64,000 nucleotides of DNA from Yoonia sp. I 8.24 (GCF_022096995.1 NZ_JACXGQ010000003.1:62001-126000); one strand, 5' to 3'; shown: positions 10,474 through 20,256, numbered from the stretch's first letter. Program-made: numbers and translations. The notes: generated from the sequence alone by a model not told the origin.

Positions 10474-11427
10474 CTAGGCGATGACTTTGGCGTTTGATGC
10501 CGCTTCGAAATGGGCCGCGGCTGCGTCAAACATCTCTGTCTGTACTGCGCTGTCCATCAGCATCTCGTGCTGACCGCCTGCGATCAGGCGCAATTCGCCT
10601 TTTGGCCAGCGCGCCATGCGTGCGCGAATACGGGTTGGATCAACGATAGCCTCATTACTGCCCAGAAATGTCAGACAGGGAATGTTTCGTGGCGATGGCT
10701 GTTGATTGAGACGATGCATTTCACGCAATGACGTGTTCAGCCAGCGCAGCGACGGCCCACCAAGCGCAAGGTCAGGATAGCTGCGCAGTTGATCGCCCAA
10801 TGTTTCAAACATTGCCCGATCATTGGTCAGCGCGTTGCCTTCAAATGCCGCGCGCAGCACGTAGGGTTGTTCAAACTGGCCCGGCGCCAGTGTTTCGTCA
10901 AACCCGAGCTGACGGCTCACCGCTGAAAGCCCCCAAGCAATCGGCCGCAGCGCGACAGACATCTGAATGCCCCACATCGGCGCAGAGAACATCGCGGCCT
11001 GCACATCAAGCCCTTCATTCAAGGCGCGCAACCCAATGCAACCGCCCATCGAATGGCCGATCAAGAAATAGGGTTTGGGCAGGTTTTGCGCTTTTGCATA
11101 GGCAATGACCGCCGCGACATCATACTGAAAGTCGCGAAAACTGCCAACATGGCCAATTGCGCGGTTCGGCGTCATCCGGTCCGAAATGCCTTGCCCGCGC
11201 CAATCGACAACAACAGAGGCAAAGCCACGATCATGCAGCGCCTTGGCGGTTACGCCGTATTTTTCAATAAATTCCGTGCGCCCCGGAAAGATAAGCACCG
11301 TTCCTTGCGCATTTGATTTGTTCCAATGGCCCACGCGAATGCGCAGCCCATCAGAAGTTTTCAGCCAATGGGCGGCACCACCTGCGGGTCCATGTGCAAT
11401 GTCGTCAAAAAGCGGTGCCGTTTCCAT
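10474..11427 (-). CDS. Alpha/beta hydrolase, lysophospholipase-like
   Basis: A 317-residue serine hydrolase of the PldB/monoacylglycerol-lipase type. It has an early oxyanion region (LIFPGRTEF), the nucleophile elbow GHSMGG near residue 125, and a late GGQHEML that supplies the catalytic histidine. No signal peptide is seen, so it is probably cytoplasmic or membrane-associated. It directly follows the SCP2 gene with a two-base gap, so the pair is probably co-transcribed for lipid handling. The exact substrate is unknown. Confidence 0.82.
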   Translation of the reverse strand: METAPLFDDIAHGPAGGAAHWLKTSDGLRIRVGHWNKSNAQGTVLIFPGRTEFIEKYGVTAKALHDRGFASVVVDWRGQGISDRMTPNRAIGHVGSFRDFQYDVAAVIAYAKAQNLPKPYFLIGHSMGGCIGLRALNEGLDVQAAMFSAPMWGIQMSVALRPIAWGLSAVSRQLGFDETLAPGQFEQPYVLRAAFEGNALTNDRAMFETLGDQLRSYPDLALGGPSLRWLNTSLREMHRLNQQPSPRNIPCLTFLGSNEAIVDPTRIRARMARWPKGELRLIAGGQHEMLMDSAVQTEMFDAAAAHFEAASNAKVIA

Positions 11428-11429
11428 GT

Positions 11430-11720
11430 TTATCCTAATACGCTCGCGAGCTTCATTGCTTGGCCCATGTCGCCGTCAACCGACAGCTTGCCGGTCATAA
11501 AGGCGGTTGTTGGGTTCAGCTCTCCCTCGAGGATCGCTTTAAATGTTTCGGTGTCGGCGGTCAGTGACACGTCTGCATCGTCTTCACTTGCACGTGCTCC
11601 GCCTGCATCAATGATGATGCCGCCTTCGCCTTCGATCACAAACTTCGCAGTGCCATCAAAGTCTGCGCCGTCCATTTTTGCGTTCAGGGCAGCTACGGCC
11701 TCGGTCACAACATCGCTCAT
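11430..11720 (-). CDS. SCP2 sterol-binding domain protein
   Basis: A single-domain protein of 96 residues. The family binds lipids or acyl-CoA in a hydrophobic tunnel. It contains the GxxxFVIEGEGG-like strand and the typical late segment FMTGKLSVDGDMGQAMKL. It sits immediately upstream of, and in one operon with, the hydrolase gene, which fits a lipid-carrier role. The start follows an AAGGACG-like site. Confidence 0.85.
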   Translation of the reverse strand: MSDVVTEAVAALNAKMDGADFDGTAKFVIEGEGGIIIDAGGARASEDDADVSLTADTETFKAILEGELNPTTAFMTGKLSVDGDMGQAMKLASVLG

Positions 11721-11794
11721 ATTTTTTCGTCCTTCTTGGTTGATGTGGCGGCCGACCTCTGGTGTTGGCCGCGTTCTGCGTTACATTGGTCTTT

Positions 11795-12355
11795 ATGGTT
11801 ACGCTGACACATCGCATCAAACGTATCGTTACGGCACTTTCTTTGGCAGTCGGGTTTTCCTTACCTGCGCTGGCCCAAGAAACGACGCTGGACGAATTAT
11901 ATCAAGACCTGCTCGCCGCAGATGCAGGCGCATATGCAGCGATTGAGGATGAAATATTCGCGACCTGGGACAAAAGCCGCTCACCAGCGATGGATTTGCT
12001 TTTGCAGCGGGGGGCAGATGCGCTTTTGGATGGTAATCCGCAGGCGGCACTAGAGCATTATACCGCGCTGATCGATCATGCGCCGCATTTTGCAGGTGGC
12101 TATTTTGGACGTGCATCTGCCTATTATATATTGGGACTTACCGGGCCTGCGTTGAACGATATTGCGCGGGTTTTGCAAATCGATCCGCGCCAATTCCGCG
12201 CAATTGATGGATTGGCCGTGATTATGGAGGATCTTCAGCGCCCCGAGGATGCGTTAGAGCTATATCAGATGATTCTTGCGATCAATCCGCAGTCGGTTCC
12301 GGCCATGGATGCGGTCGCACGCTTGCAGTTGCAACTTGAAGGTGAGGCGCTGTAA
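11795..12355 (+). CDS. Exported TPR-repeat protein
   Basis: The ATG at 11795 is preferred to an upstream GTG at 11762 because the protein then begins with a normal signal peptide ending ALA-QE. The mature part has about three tetratricopeptide repeats (for example GNPQAALEHYTALIDHAP and RPEDALELYQMILAINP), so it is a periplasmic protein-protein interaction scaffold. It precedes the helicase gene by 27 bases. The partner is unknown. Confidence 0.75.
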   Translation: MVTLTHRIKRIVTALSLAVGFSLPALAQETTLDELYQDLLAADAGAYAAIEDEIFATWDKSRSPAMDLLLQRGADALLDGNPQAALEHYTALIDHAPHFAGGYFGRASAYYILGLTGPALNDIARVLQIDPRQFRAIDGLAVIMEDLQRPEDALELYQMILAINPQSVPAMDAVARLQLQLEGEAL

Positions 12356-12382
12356 GGCGCCCAGCACGATTTAAGGACCCTC

Positions 12383-15106
12383 ATGACAAGCGCGCGCATC
12401 ACGGCTGTTTTAGGCCCAACGAATACCGGCAAAACGCATTATGCGATCCAGCGGATGTTATCGCACCGCACGGGCATCATTGGTTTGCCGCTGCGTCTGC
12501 TTGCGCGCGAGGTTTATGACCGGATTGTCGCGGTGCGCGGCCCCGGTGTTGTCGCGCTGATTACGGGCGAAGAGCGAATCGTTCCGCCACGTGCTGCTTA
12601 TTGGGTCTGCACCGTAGAAGCGATGCCCGAGGGCATGGGGGCCGATTTTCTGGCCATCGATGAAATTCAGCTTTGCGCCGCCCCCGAACGCGGCCATGTG
12701 TTTACCGACCGATTGCTGCATGCACGGGGCTTGCATGAAACCTTGTTTTTAGGTGCCGATACAATGCGCGGCGCGATTGCTGCGATGGTGCCAGAGGCGC
12801 AATTTATGTACCGCGATCGCATGTCACAGTTGACCTACACGGGTTCGAAAAAGATAAGTCGTATGCCTGCACGCGCTGCAATCGTCGGGTTTTCTGTTGA
12901 AAATGTCTATGCAATTGCCGAATTGCTCCGCCGCACCAAAGGAGGGGCGGCGGTCGTGATGGGCGCGCTGAGCCCGCGCACACGCAATGCGCAGGTCGAA
13001 ATGTACCAAAATGGCGATGTTGATTATCTTGTGGCGACAGATGCCATCGGGATGGGGCTGAACCTTGATATTTCGCACGTCGCGTTTTCGTCGCTGATCA
13101 AATTTGACGGGCACCGGATGCGGCATCTGCAGCCGCAAGAGTTGGCGCAGATTGCGGGCCGGGCAGGGCGGCATATTGAAAACGGCACCTTTGGGGTCAC
13201 AGGCGAAGCCCCGCCGTTAGACGAAGAAGTCGCCGAAGCCATCACCGAACACCAATTTGCCCCAGTAAATAAATTACACTGGCGGAACAGCCGGTTACAG
13301 TTCGGATCGGTCAAGCGATTGATCGCGACGCTTGAAGAACGCACCGATGATCGGTGGTTGACCCGCGTGCGCGAAAGCGATGATCTTAAGGCGCTCAAAG
13401 CGCTCAGCGGTGATACCGAAGTCGCGGCACGTGCTAGCGATGGCCCATCGGTCAAACTGCTATGGGAAGTCTGTCGCGTGCCTGATTTCAGGGGCATTTC
13501 CGCAGGCGAACACGCCAGTCTTTTGACCCATATCTATAATGATCTGCACCAGCTTGGGCATGTGTCCGCCAATTGGTTTGGTCTGCAAGTGCGCCGCATT
13601 GACCGCGTGGACGGTGACATTGATACCCTATCGAAACGGCTGGCTTACATCCGTACTTGGACCTATGTTGCGCAGCGCAACGGTTGGTTGCGTGACGAAA
13701 ACCATTGGCGTGACGAGACGCGCGCTGTAGAAGACCGACTATCAGACGCGCTGCATGGCGCGCTCACACAAAGATTTGTGGACCGGCGGACAAGCATTTT
13801 GCTTCGGCGGCTCAAACAGAAGGAGAGCCTTTTGGCTGACGTAAACGACAAAGGTGAAGTAACCGTAGAAGGCGAATTCGTCGGACGGTTAGAAGGTTTC
13901 CAGTTCCGTATGGACAAGGCCGGAAGCCCCGATGAGGCCAAGACATTGCGTCAGGCATCTGTGCAGGCGCTGGTGCCGCAGTTCCATCTGCTGGCAGATC
14001 GGTTTTACAACGCGCCGGATCCTGAGATTGATTTCACCGAACAAGGTGGGTTGATGTGGGGCGATCAGGCCGTTGGGAAATTGGTTGCCGGGTCTGATCC
14101 GTTTAAGCCGGGTGTGGCAGCCTTTGTTGATGATGAAGCTGGCGAAGATGTGGCCGCAAAGGTGCAGCGCCGCTTGCAGCATTTCATTGACCGCAAGATC
14201 GCGGCTGGCTTCGAAGGCCTGCTTGCGCTGAAAAACGATGAGACTCTGACTGGTGCGGCAAAAGGGTTCGCCTACCGGATGGCCGAAGGGTTCGGCATTA
14301 TACCGCGTGGCGAAGTTGCCGACGAAGTCAAAGCATTGGATCAGGACGCGCGCGGCGCGTTGCGCAAACACGGTGTGCGTTTTGGTCAGTTCACGATCTT
14401 TCAGCCGCTTTTGCTGAAACCCGCCGCAACCCGTTTGCGTTTGGTGTTGTGGTCACTGTCCAAGGGCCTTCAGGAATTCCCCGAAGCCCCACCACCGGGC
14501 CTGGTCACCGTGCCTGCGGCAAAAGACGCGGTGCCGGGGTTCTATGCGATGTCGGGTTACCGCGCAGCCGGTGAGCGCGCAATTCGCATCGATATGCTTG
14601 AACGGCTGGCAGATATGTTGCGCGACAAAGACAGCCGCGGTGGTTTCGAAGCCAATCCCGATATGTTGTCGATCACGGGGATGACGCTTGAACAATTTGC
14701 GGATTTGATGGCCGGGCTTGGCTATAAGGCTGAAAAAAGTGAGCGCGAAAAAGTAAAGGCGACGCCGGTTGCCACCGATGACGCGCCAAATGCCGAAGCC
14801 GCGCCGACACATGCAGAGCCCCCAGAGGTAGAGCCTGTTGCCGATGCAGAAGCGGCCCCTGCCGAAGAAGCAGCGCCTGAAATGGAAGTGTTCTATACCT
14901 TCACTTGGGGTGGCCGTGCCGCACGGGCTGCGCGCCCGCAAGGTGATCGGCCGCGGGGCAAACCAAAAGGGAAGCCAAAGGGCAAAGGCAAACCGCAAGG
15001 CGGTGGCAACAAGCCACAAACATTTGCGGCCAAGCCCAAGCGCGAAAAGCAGATTGATCCCGATAACCCGTTTGCCGCCGCATTGGCTGGGTTCAAAAAG
15101 GATTGA
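12383..15106 (+). CDS. Suv3-like superfamily 2 RNA helicase
   Basis: A 907-residue ATP-dependent helicase resembling mitochondrial SUV3, which acts with the RNA degradation machinery. Motif I is GPTNTGKT at residues 11-18, motif II is DEIQ at 93-96, and the motif VI region reads QIAGRAGRH near 260. A long middle region follows. The last 150 residues are acidic/alanine-rich and then strongly basic with GKPKGK repeats, probably an RNA-binding tail. The stop overlaps the TTG start of the next gene, so the two are coupled. Confidence 0.88.
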   Translation: MTSARITAVLGPTNTGKTHYAIQRMLSHRTGIIGLPLRLLAREVYDRIVAVRGPGVVALITGEERIVPPRAAYWVCTVEAMPEGMGADFLAIDEIQLCAAPERGHVFTDRLLHARGLHETLFLGADTMRGAIAAMVPEAQFMYRDRMSQLTYTGSKKISRMPARAAIVGFSVENVYAIAELLRRTKGGAAVVMGALSPRTRNAQVEMYQNGDVDYLVATDAIGMGLNLDISHVAFSSLIKFDGHRMRHLQPQELAQIAGRAGRHIENGTFGVTGEAPPLDEEVAEAITEHQFAPVNKLHWRNSRLQFGSVKRLIATLEERTDDRWLTRVRESDDLKALKALSGDTEVAARASDGPSVKLLWEVCRVPDFRGISAGEHASLLTHIYNDLHQLGHVSANWFGLQVRRIDRVDGDIDTLSKRLAYIRTWTYVAQRNGWLRDENHWRDETRAVEDRLSDALHGALTQRFVDRRTSILLRRLKQKESLLADVNDKGEVTVEGEFVGRLEGFQFRMDKAGSPDEAKTLRQASVQALVPQFHLLADRFYNAPDPEIDFTEQGGLMWGDQAVGKLVAGSDPFKPGVAAFVDDEAGEDVAAKVQRRLQHFIDRKIAAGFEGLLALKNDETLTGAAKGFAYRMAEGFGIIPRGEVADEVKALDQDARGALRKHGVRFGQFTIFQPLLLKPAATRLRLVLWSLSKGLQEFPEAPPPGLVTVPAAKDAVPGFYAMSGYRAAGERAIRIDMLERLADMLRDKDSRGGFEANPDMLSITGMTLEQFADLMAGLGYKAEKSEREKVKATPVATDDAPNAEAAPTHAEPPEVEPVADAEAAPAEEAAPEMEVFYTFTWGGRAARAARPQGDRPRGKPKGKPKGKGKPQGGGNKPQTFAAKPKREKQIDPDNPFAAALAGFKKD

Positions 15107-15492
15107 CCGAAGCGCCCCGGCAAACGATCCGGCTGGATAAATGGCTCTGGCAGGCGCGGTTTTTCAAATCGCGCAGCCTTGCTGCCGGGGTGGTCACATC
15201 TGGCAAGGTGCGCATCGACGGAACCCCCGTAAGCAAGCCCGCGCGTGGCGTTGGGGCAGGGGATGTGCTGACCTTCACACAAGCGGATGCCACGAAGGTT
15301 GTGCGAATCCTTGACCTAGGAACGCGTCGGGGGCCCGCACCCGAAGCGCAGGCATTATACGATGATATGTCGCCCGCCGTAGAACGCCGTCCCTATAATC
15401 CGGGCGGCGACAGAAAAGGTCGCCCAACAAAGAAGCAACGCAGGGATATGATGACGCATCGTGCTACCGATACATCTTTCGACCTTGAATGA
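15103..15492 (+). CDS. S4-domain RNA-binding protein, Hsp15-like
   Basis: Starts with TTG overlapping the helicase stop. The first 60 residues are an S4 domain (RLDKWLWQARFFKSR, then SGKVRIDG). The C-terminus is basic and includes RKGRPTKKQRRDM. Hsp15/HslR homologues rescue 50S subunits carrying nascent chains. Coupling to a helicase suggests a shared role in RNA or ribosome maintenance, which is inference. Confidence 0.88.
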   Translation: MTEAPRQTIRLDKWLWQARFFKSRSLAAGVVTSGKVRIDGTPVSKPARGVGAGDVLTFTQADATKVVRILDLGTRRGPAPEAQALYDDMSPAVERRPYNPGGDRKGRPTKKQRRDMMTHRATDTSFDLE

Positions 15493-15541
15493 CCGCGCAG
15501 TCTATTCTAGCAAGACCTTTGTTAGATAATCGGATGCCACT

Positions 15542-15877
15542 ATGACCTACATCGTCAACGACAATTGTATCGCCTGCAAATACACAGACTGTGTCGAAGT
15601 CTGCCCCGTAGATTGTTTCTACGAGGGTGAAAATATGTTGGTGATTCACCCTGACGAATGCATCGACTGTGGGGTCTGCGAACCCGAATGCCCGGCTGAC
15701 GCGATCCGGCCCGACACAGAGCCGGACATGGAAAAATGGGTTGAACTGAACCGCAAATATGCAGAACTGTGGCCAGTGATTATCACCAAGAAAGATCCGC
15801 TGCCGGAAGCCGATGATATGGACGGCAAATCTGGCAAGCTTGAGCTGCTGTCCGAAGCCCCGGGCGAGGGTGGCTGA
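15542..15877 (+). CDS. fdxA: Ferredoxin, seven-iron type FdxA
   Basis: A 111-residue cytoplasmic electron carrier. The N-terminal cluster motifs [18 protein letters not shown] and [12 protein letters not shown] match the [3Fe-4S] plus [4Fe-4S] ferredoxins common in Alphaproteobacteria. The acidic C-terminal extension is also usual for this family. It stands between the S4 gene and carD on the same strand. Confidence 0.95.
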   Translation: MTYIVNDNCIACKYTDCVEVCPVDCFYEGENMLVIHPDECIDCGVCEPECPADAIRPDTEPDMEKWVELNRKYAELWPVIITKKDPLPEADDMDGKSGKLELLSEAPGEGG

Positions 15878-16089
15878 TTCGGCGCGATTGCGCCGCGACG
15901 GCCCTGTTTTTAAAAGCGAAATATATGCTGCATTGCGGCGCTTTTAGAGTTGGCGTTTTTGTGATATAGTGGGCTCAATGATAAGAACACGTTGATCCAA
16001 AGTGAAACAGGCAATGCCCGACGGTGACCTTTGTCGCCGCCGGATTTTTTGTCGTCTATAGGTTTTTGGGTCGTCTTGAAAGGACAACC

Positions 16090-16596
16090 ATGAGTAAGAA
16101 GAAAAGCGAATTTAGCCCAGAGCAATTTGTTGTTTATCCGGCGCACGGCGTTGGCAAAATTGTGTCTGTCGAAACCCAAGAAGTTGCGGGTTTTGAGCTA
16201 GAGATGTTTGTAATTGCGTTTGAAAAAGACAAAATGACACTGCGCGTACCAACGCATAAAGCCACTGACGTTGGTATGCGTGCGCTCGCGACACCTGATG
16301 TCGTGGCCCAAGCGATCAAGACGCTAAAAGGCAAAGCTAAAGTCAAAAAGGCAATGTGGTCCCGCCGCGCGCAAGAATATGAGCAAAAGATCAACTCAGG
16401 CGATTTGATCGCGATTGCAGAGGTTGTGCGCGACTTGCACCGCCAAGACGACCAACGCGAGCAAAGCTATTCCGAGCGCCAGCTTTATGAAGCTGCACTT
16501 GAACGTCTGACACGCGAATTTGCGGTTGTAGCAGGTAGTGAAGAATCTGTTGCCGGTGACGAAATCACATCTGTCTTGGTTGGCCGCGCGGCCTAA
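16090..16596 (+). CDS. carD: CarD/CdnL-family transcription factor
   Basis: RNA-polymerase-binding regulator that stabilises open promoter complexes, notably at rRNA promoters. The start at 16090 follows AAAGGACAACC; the frame is open 22 codons further upstream, but that part is hydrophobic and unlike the family. The 168-residue protein has the N-terminal polymerase-interaction domain (FVVYPAHGVGKI) and a helical, basic C-terminal DNA-binding domain (KKAMWSRRAQEYEQK). A terminator follows. Confidence 0.95.
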   Translation: MSKKKSEFSPEQFVVYPAHGVGKIVSVETQEVAGFELEMFVIAFEKDKMTLRVPTHKATDVGMRALATPDVVAQAIKTLKGKAKVKKAMWSRRAQEYEQKINSGDLIAIAEVVRDLHRQDDQREQSYSERQLYEAALERLTREFAVVAGSEESVAGDEITSVLVGRAA

Positions 16597-16620
16597 GCAA
16601 ACCCCGCTTCAAGATATTTT

Positions 16621-16656
16621 AAGCCGCACCCACATAACGGGCGCGGCTTTTTTCTT
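16621..16656 (+). terminator. Rho-independent terminator after carD
   Basis: AGCCGC pairs with GCGGCT around a partly paired middle (CC with GG) and is followed directly by six T. It lies about 25 bases beyond the carD stop. Confidence 0.85.
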
Positions 16657-16779
16657 TGTTATGAGGTGCTTGTGATTGCCGGCAACAGTGCGCCTATCTT
16701 CGCGTCATAGACCTTGATTGCGAAACAATTTCCGTGTCAGAGTCCGCATATCACCAACATTTTATTATGGAGATACGAT

Positions 16780-17406
16780 ATGAAGATTTTTATACCAGTA
16801 ATATTAGCAGGTTCCTTTGTTGCGCAGAGCGCCTTTGCAGGTGGGCTATCCGACCCAATTATTCCAGTTGTCCCTCCAGCACCGCCCATGGTTGTGCCCC
16901 TTGATTGGTATGCGGGTGTGCAGGCTGGGAATCTAACAGGGGATTTGGCGAATGAGTTTGTGACAACAAACACGCCTAGTTTTGATATAGACGGCCCGAT
17001 TTACGGGGTGCATGCCGGCGTGCAACGCGCGTTTGGCGGCATGATGCTTGGTGCTGAAATTGACTATAATACCTCTGGCAGCGATCTTGCCGACGATGAA
17101 GAATTTGTCGAATCTGAGCTGTCCACATTGGCGCATCTTAAGCTGCGTGCAGGCGCAAACATTGGCAATGCATTTGTTTATGGCACCGCTGGCTTGGCCT
17201 ATGCAGATATGAGCATTACCGCCTTTGGCCTGACCACCGAAATGACTGATACAGCTCCGTTTTACGGTATTGGGGCTGATATGATGGTGTCTGATACCAT
17301 CTCAATCGGCGCTGAGTATTTGATCCATAGCTTTGAAGATATGGATGACACCGGGTATGATGTTGAGTTCAACACAGCGATGGTGCGCGCCTCCTATCAC
17401 TTCTAG
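16780..17406 (+). CDS. Outer-membrane beta-barrel protein, copy 1
   Basis: The start at 16780 follows ATGGAGAT and gives a signal peptide ending AFA-GG. The mature N-terminus is a proline-rich linker (DPIIPVVPPAPP). An eight-stranded Opa/OmpA-like porin domain follows, with alternating strands such as YGVHAGVQ, LGAEIDYN and LAHLKLRAGA, ending in YHF with the terminal phenylalanine expected of BAM substrates. It is a close paralogue of the next gene, and the spacing and flanks look duplicated. The cargo or role is unknown. Confidence 0.82.
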   Translation: MKIFIPVILAGSFVAQSAFAGGLSDPIIPVVPPAPPMVVPLDWYAGVQAGNLTGDLANEFVTTNTPSFDIDGPIYGVHAGVQRAFGGMMLGAEIDYNTSGSDLADDEEFVESELSTLAHLKLRAGANIGNAFVYGTAGLAYADMSITAFGLTTEMTDTAPFYGIGADMMVSDTISIGAEYLIHSFEDMDDTGYDVEFNTAMVRASYHF

Positions 17407-17433
17407 GCTGCGCTTAATCTTTTGAATGCCAAT

Positions 17434-17462
17434 GCCACGCCTTTTACCGGGCGTGGCTTTTC
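17434..17462 (+). terminator. Terminator after barrel gene 1
   Basis: GCCACGCC (17434-17441) pairs exactly with GGCGTGGC (17450-17457) and is followed by TTTTCTTTG. It separates the two paralogous barrel genes, so each probably has its own promoter. Confidence 0.85.
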
Positions 17463-17591
17463 TTTGTTTTTGATCATTTTAGCCAGACCGGCGACAGTAC
17501 GCCTATCTGAATCCAATAATTGTTGAGCGTGAAACAATATTTGTGCAAAATGAGAGTCATAACGCTATTATACAACCTGAGGGGATTCGGA

Positions 17592-18218
17592 ATGAATGTT
17601 TTCAAGACTGTATTATTGACGAGTTGTATTGTTGCAGCCCAGGTTTCTGCCGGTGGGCTCTCTGACCCGGTTATCCCGGTGCCACCGCCGCTTCCACCGG
17701 TAGCTGTGCCGCTTGATTGGTATGCTGGTGTACAGGTGGGCGTTGTGTCTGGGGATGTTACACCTGACCTACAGACGACGGTACTACCAGAAACGGATTT
17801 CGAAGGCCCGATCTACGGGGTGCATGCGGGGGTGCAGCGTGACTTCGGGTCGATGCGGCTGGGTGCTGAAATCGACTACAACACCACGTCAGTTGATCTG
17901 GAGGATAGCGGCACCGACGTCGTGATCGAGATGGACACCTTGGCCCATCTAAAGCTGCGCGCGGGTACAATGGCGGGCAATGTGTTCATCTATGGGACTG
18001 CCGGTATCGCCTATGCAGAGGTGTATATCGAGCCCATTGGCCCGCCTTATGATTTGGCGGATACAGCACCATTTTACGGTGTTGGCGCGGATATGATGGT
18101 CACCCAACGCATCTCGGTTGGGGGTGAATTTTTGGTGCATAGCTTTGAAGATATGGACGACAGCGGGATTGACGTCGATTTCAACACGGCAATGTTGCGT
18201 GCATCGTTCCACTTTTAA
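17592..18218 (+). CDS. Outer-membrane beta-barrel protein, copy 2
   Basis: Paralogue of the preceding gene with the same plan: signal peptide (ending VSA-GG), the DPVIPVPPPLPP linker, barrel strands LGAEIDYNT and LAHLKLRAGT, a late GADMMV..ISVGGEFLVHSFEDMDD segment, and terminal SFHF. The start at 17592 follows GAGGGGATTCGGA; upstream codons in frame are not signal-like. About 185 bases lie between the stop of copy 1 and this start, with sequence resembling the region before copy 1. Confidence 0.82.
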   Translation: MNVFKTVLLTSCIVAAQVSAGGLSDPVIPVPPPLPPVAVPLDWYAGVQVGVVSGDVTPDLQTTVLPETDFEGPIYGVHAGVQRDFGSMRLGAEIDYNTTSVDLEDSGTDVVIEMDTLAHLKLRAGTMAGNVFIYGTAGIAYAEVYIEPIGPPYDLADTAPFYGVGADMMVTQRISVGGEFLVHSFEDMDDSGIDVDFNTAMLRASFHF

Positions 18219-18259
18219 CGTTCACGCATTGGCCTTGGAGGCCGGTGTCCGTATGACAT

Positions 18260-18958
18260 TTAGACGATAGGTGCTGCAACAAGTCCGGGTGTGACTTGCC
18301 GATCTTGGTGAACATAAGACACGAATTGAGACGTGTGACTGTTTAGAATGTCTATGGCGGTCTGGCGATCAGCAACGTTTTCGTATTTGCGGTTACCGGA
18401 ATGAATATAGCGAATTTCGGCTTGCATAGCTTCAAAGTAGTCACACCAAACGGCGTAGCGGTCCGCGATGGGACAGGCGTCAAATATCTGTAGCTTGTTG
18501 ACCGTATCGTAGCCCTTTCTCGGCCCTTTGCGACCTAGATCGTCGCTTGCGCTGACCCGCGTTGATATGCGTTCCCTAAGCGTGTCAGAGGTCAGAACCA
18601 GAATATCGACGCTGGTGATTTTCGTAGCAAACAGCCCTTTGGCCACAAGCGGATGGTGGTTCACATTGGGTGCATAGTTTGGGTCAGCTGCTTGCGTGTC
18701 ATTGGCGATATCAAGATGAAACAGGTCGCGGGTCTGCAATGCTTTGCGTTCTTTGGTGCGAAACATAGCCTCGTAGACCGGGGTCATTCCATAAAAATGA
18801 CCCGGATTTGTTATCAGGTGGCGCATATATTCGGATTTGCCGGCGCTGCTAAAGCCACATACGACGTGGATACCTGTGCACTTGTGGCGGTTTGACAGTC
18901 CAGCTGGCGCGAAGAGCGCGCGGGCTTTTGTAGCCGTTTTTATTAACTTGATCATCAC
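18260..18958 (-). CDS. P-loop protein of unknown function
   Basis: A 232-residue protein I cannot place in a named family. A glycine-rich loop GFSSAGKS (about residues 35-42) fits a Walker A motif, and ILVLTSDTLRER a little past the middle could be a Walker B-like strand. A later stretch (KYENVADRQTAIDIL) is helical. It may be a nucleotide or sugar kinase, or a sulfotransferase-like enzyme. It is followed by no close partner and lies between barrel gene 2 and purD. Confidence 0.65.
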   Translation of the reverse strand: MMIKLIKTATKARALFAPAGLSNRHKCTGIHVVCGFSSAGKSEYMRHLITNPGHFYGMTPVYEAMFRTKERKALQTRDLFHLDIANDTQAADPNYAPNVNHHPLVAKGLFATKITSVDILVLTSDTLRERISTRVSASDDLGRKGPRKGYDTVNKLQIFDACPIADRYAVWCDYFEAMQAEIRYIHSGNRKYENVADRQTAIDILNSHTSQFVSYVHQDRQVTPGLVAAPIV

Positions 18959-18993
18959 ACATTACACTTGTTAAAAATACGCCAGCAGAGGGG

Positions 18994-20256
18994 CTAAAGA
19001 GCGCGCCAGCCGATATCTGACCGATAAAATCCTTTATCCCAGTCGATTGATTGCGCCATTGCATAGGCGTTTTTATGGGCTTCGGCTAAGGTCGCACCAC
19101 GTGCTGTGATGTTCAAGACCCGCCCGCCGATCGCGGTGATTTTCCCATCTTTTTCGGCAGTGCCCGCGTGAAACACCATGTTGAAACTATCTTCGGGCAG
19201 CGTCTCCAGCCCTTTGATCACGGTGCCTTTTTCATATGACCCCGGATACCCTTTGGCGGCCATAACTACTGACAATGCATGATCATCGGCCCAGTTTACC
19301 GCAACCTCAGAAAGCCGCTCTTGTGCGCAAGCTTCCAATAGGTCAAGGATTTGCCCGCCAAGCCGCATCATCAGGCATTGGCATTCAGGATCACCAAAAC
19401 GCACGTTGTATTCGACCAACCGCGGCTGCCCGTCTTTGATCATCAGCCCCACAAACAACACGCCCTGAAACGGTGTGCCGCGTTTGGCCATTTCGTCCAT
19501 CGTGGGCTGAATGATTTCATCGAGCGCTTTTTGGGTAACGACGTCGGTCATCACCGGGGCAGGAGAATAGGCGCCCATCCCGCCAGTGTTCGGGCCTGTG
19601 TCACCATCAAAGGCGCGCTTGTGATCTTGGGCCGTGCCGACAGGCAAAATCGTCTTGCCATCACAAAGCACAAAGAAGGACGCTTCTTCGCCTTCCATGA
19701 ATTCTTCGATCACCACCTCAGCGCCAGCTTCGCCAAAGCTGCCGTCAAACATATCGTCGATAGCGGCGAGCGCTTCGTCTTCTGTCATCGCTACGATCAC
19801 GCCTTTGCCCGCGGCCAGACCATCGGCCTTGACCACGATTGGGGCACCTTGGGCGCGGATATAGGCGCGGGCAGCGTCACCGTCTGTGAAATGCGCATAG
19901 GCTGCGGTGGGCGCGCCCGCTGCATCGCAAATGGCTTTGGTGAATGATTTTGACGCTTCAAGCTGCGCAGCCGCTTTGCTGGGGCCAAAGACCAAAATTC
20001 CGGCGGTGCGTAGGCGATCTGCGACACCCGCAGCAAGCGGGGCTTCGGGGCCGACGATAACAAAGCTGATCGCGTTTTCTTCGGCAAATGTCGCAACGGC
20101 ACCGCCATCAAGGATGTTGATATCGGCGCATTCTGCGATTTGGGCGATCCCGGCGTTGCCCGGTGCCACGATTAGGCGGTCACATTTCGGATTCTGTTTT
20201 ACAGCCCATGCCAAACTATGTTCGCGCCCGCCGCTACCCAAGATCAGAATATTCAT
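18994..20256 (-). CDS. purD: Phosphoribosylamine-glycine ligase PurD
   Basis: Second step of purine synthesis: joins glycine to phosphoribosylamine using ATP. The start at 20256 gives [17 protein letters not shown], the usual N-terminus; a second ATG lies 12 bases upstream. ATP-grasp features are clear ([54 protein letters not shown]). The 420-residue length is normal. Divergent from the next gene. Confidence 0.97.
   Translation of the reverse strand: MNILILGSGGREHSLAWAVKQNPKCDRLIVAPGNAGIAQIAECADINILDGGAVATFAEENAISFVIVGPEAPLAAGVADRLRTAGILVFGPSKAAAQLEASKSFTKAICDAAGAPTAAYAHFTDGDAARAYIRAQGAPIVVKADGLAAGKGVIVAMTEDEALAAIDDMFDGSFGEAGAEVVIEEFMEGEEASFFVLCDGKTILPVGTAQDHKRAFDGDTGPNTGGMGAYSPAPVMTDVVTQKALDEIIQPTMDEMAKRGTPFQGVLFVGLMIKDGQPRLVEYNVRFGDPECQCLMMRLGGQILDLLEACAQERLSEVAVNWADDHALSVVMAAKGYPGSYEKGTVIKGLETLPEDSFNMVFHAGTAEKDGKITAIGGRVLNITARGATLAEAHKNAYAMAQSIDWDKGFYRSDIGWRAL

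Noticed and set aside
13024-14371. Long open frames antisense to the helicase gene
   Set aside because: They mirror the GC-rich coding strand and contain no domain or ribosome site.
16024-16089. N-terminal extension of CarD
   Set aside because: The 22 extra residues are hydrophobic and unlike CarD, and a good ribosome site precedes 16090.
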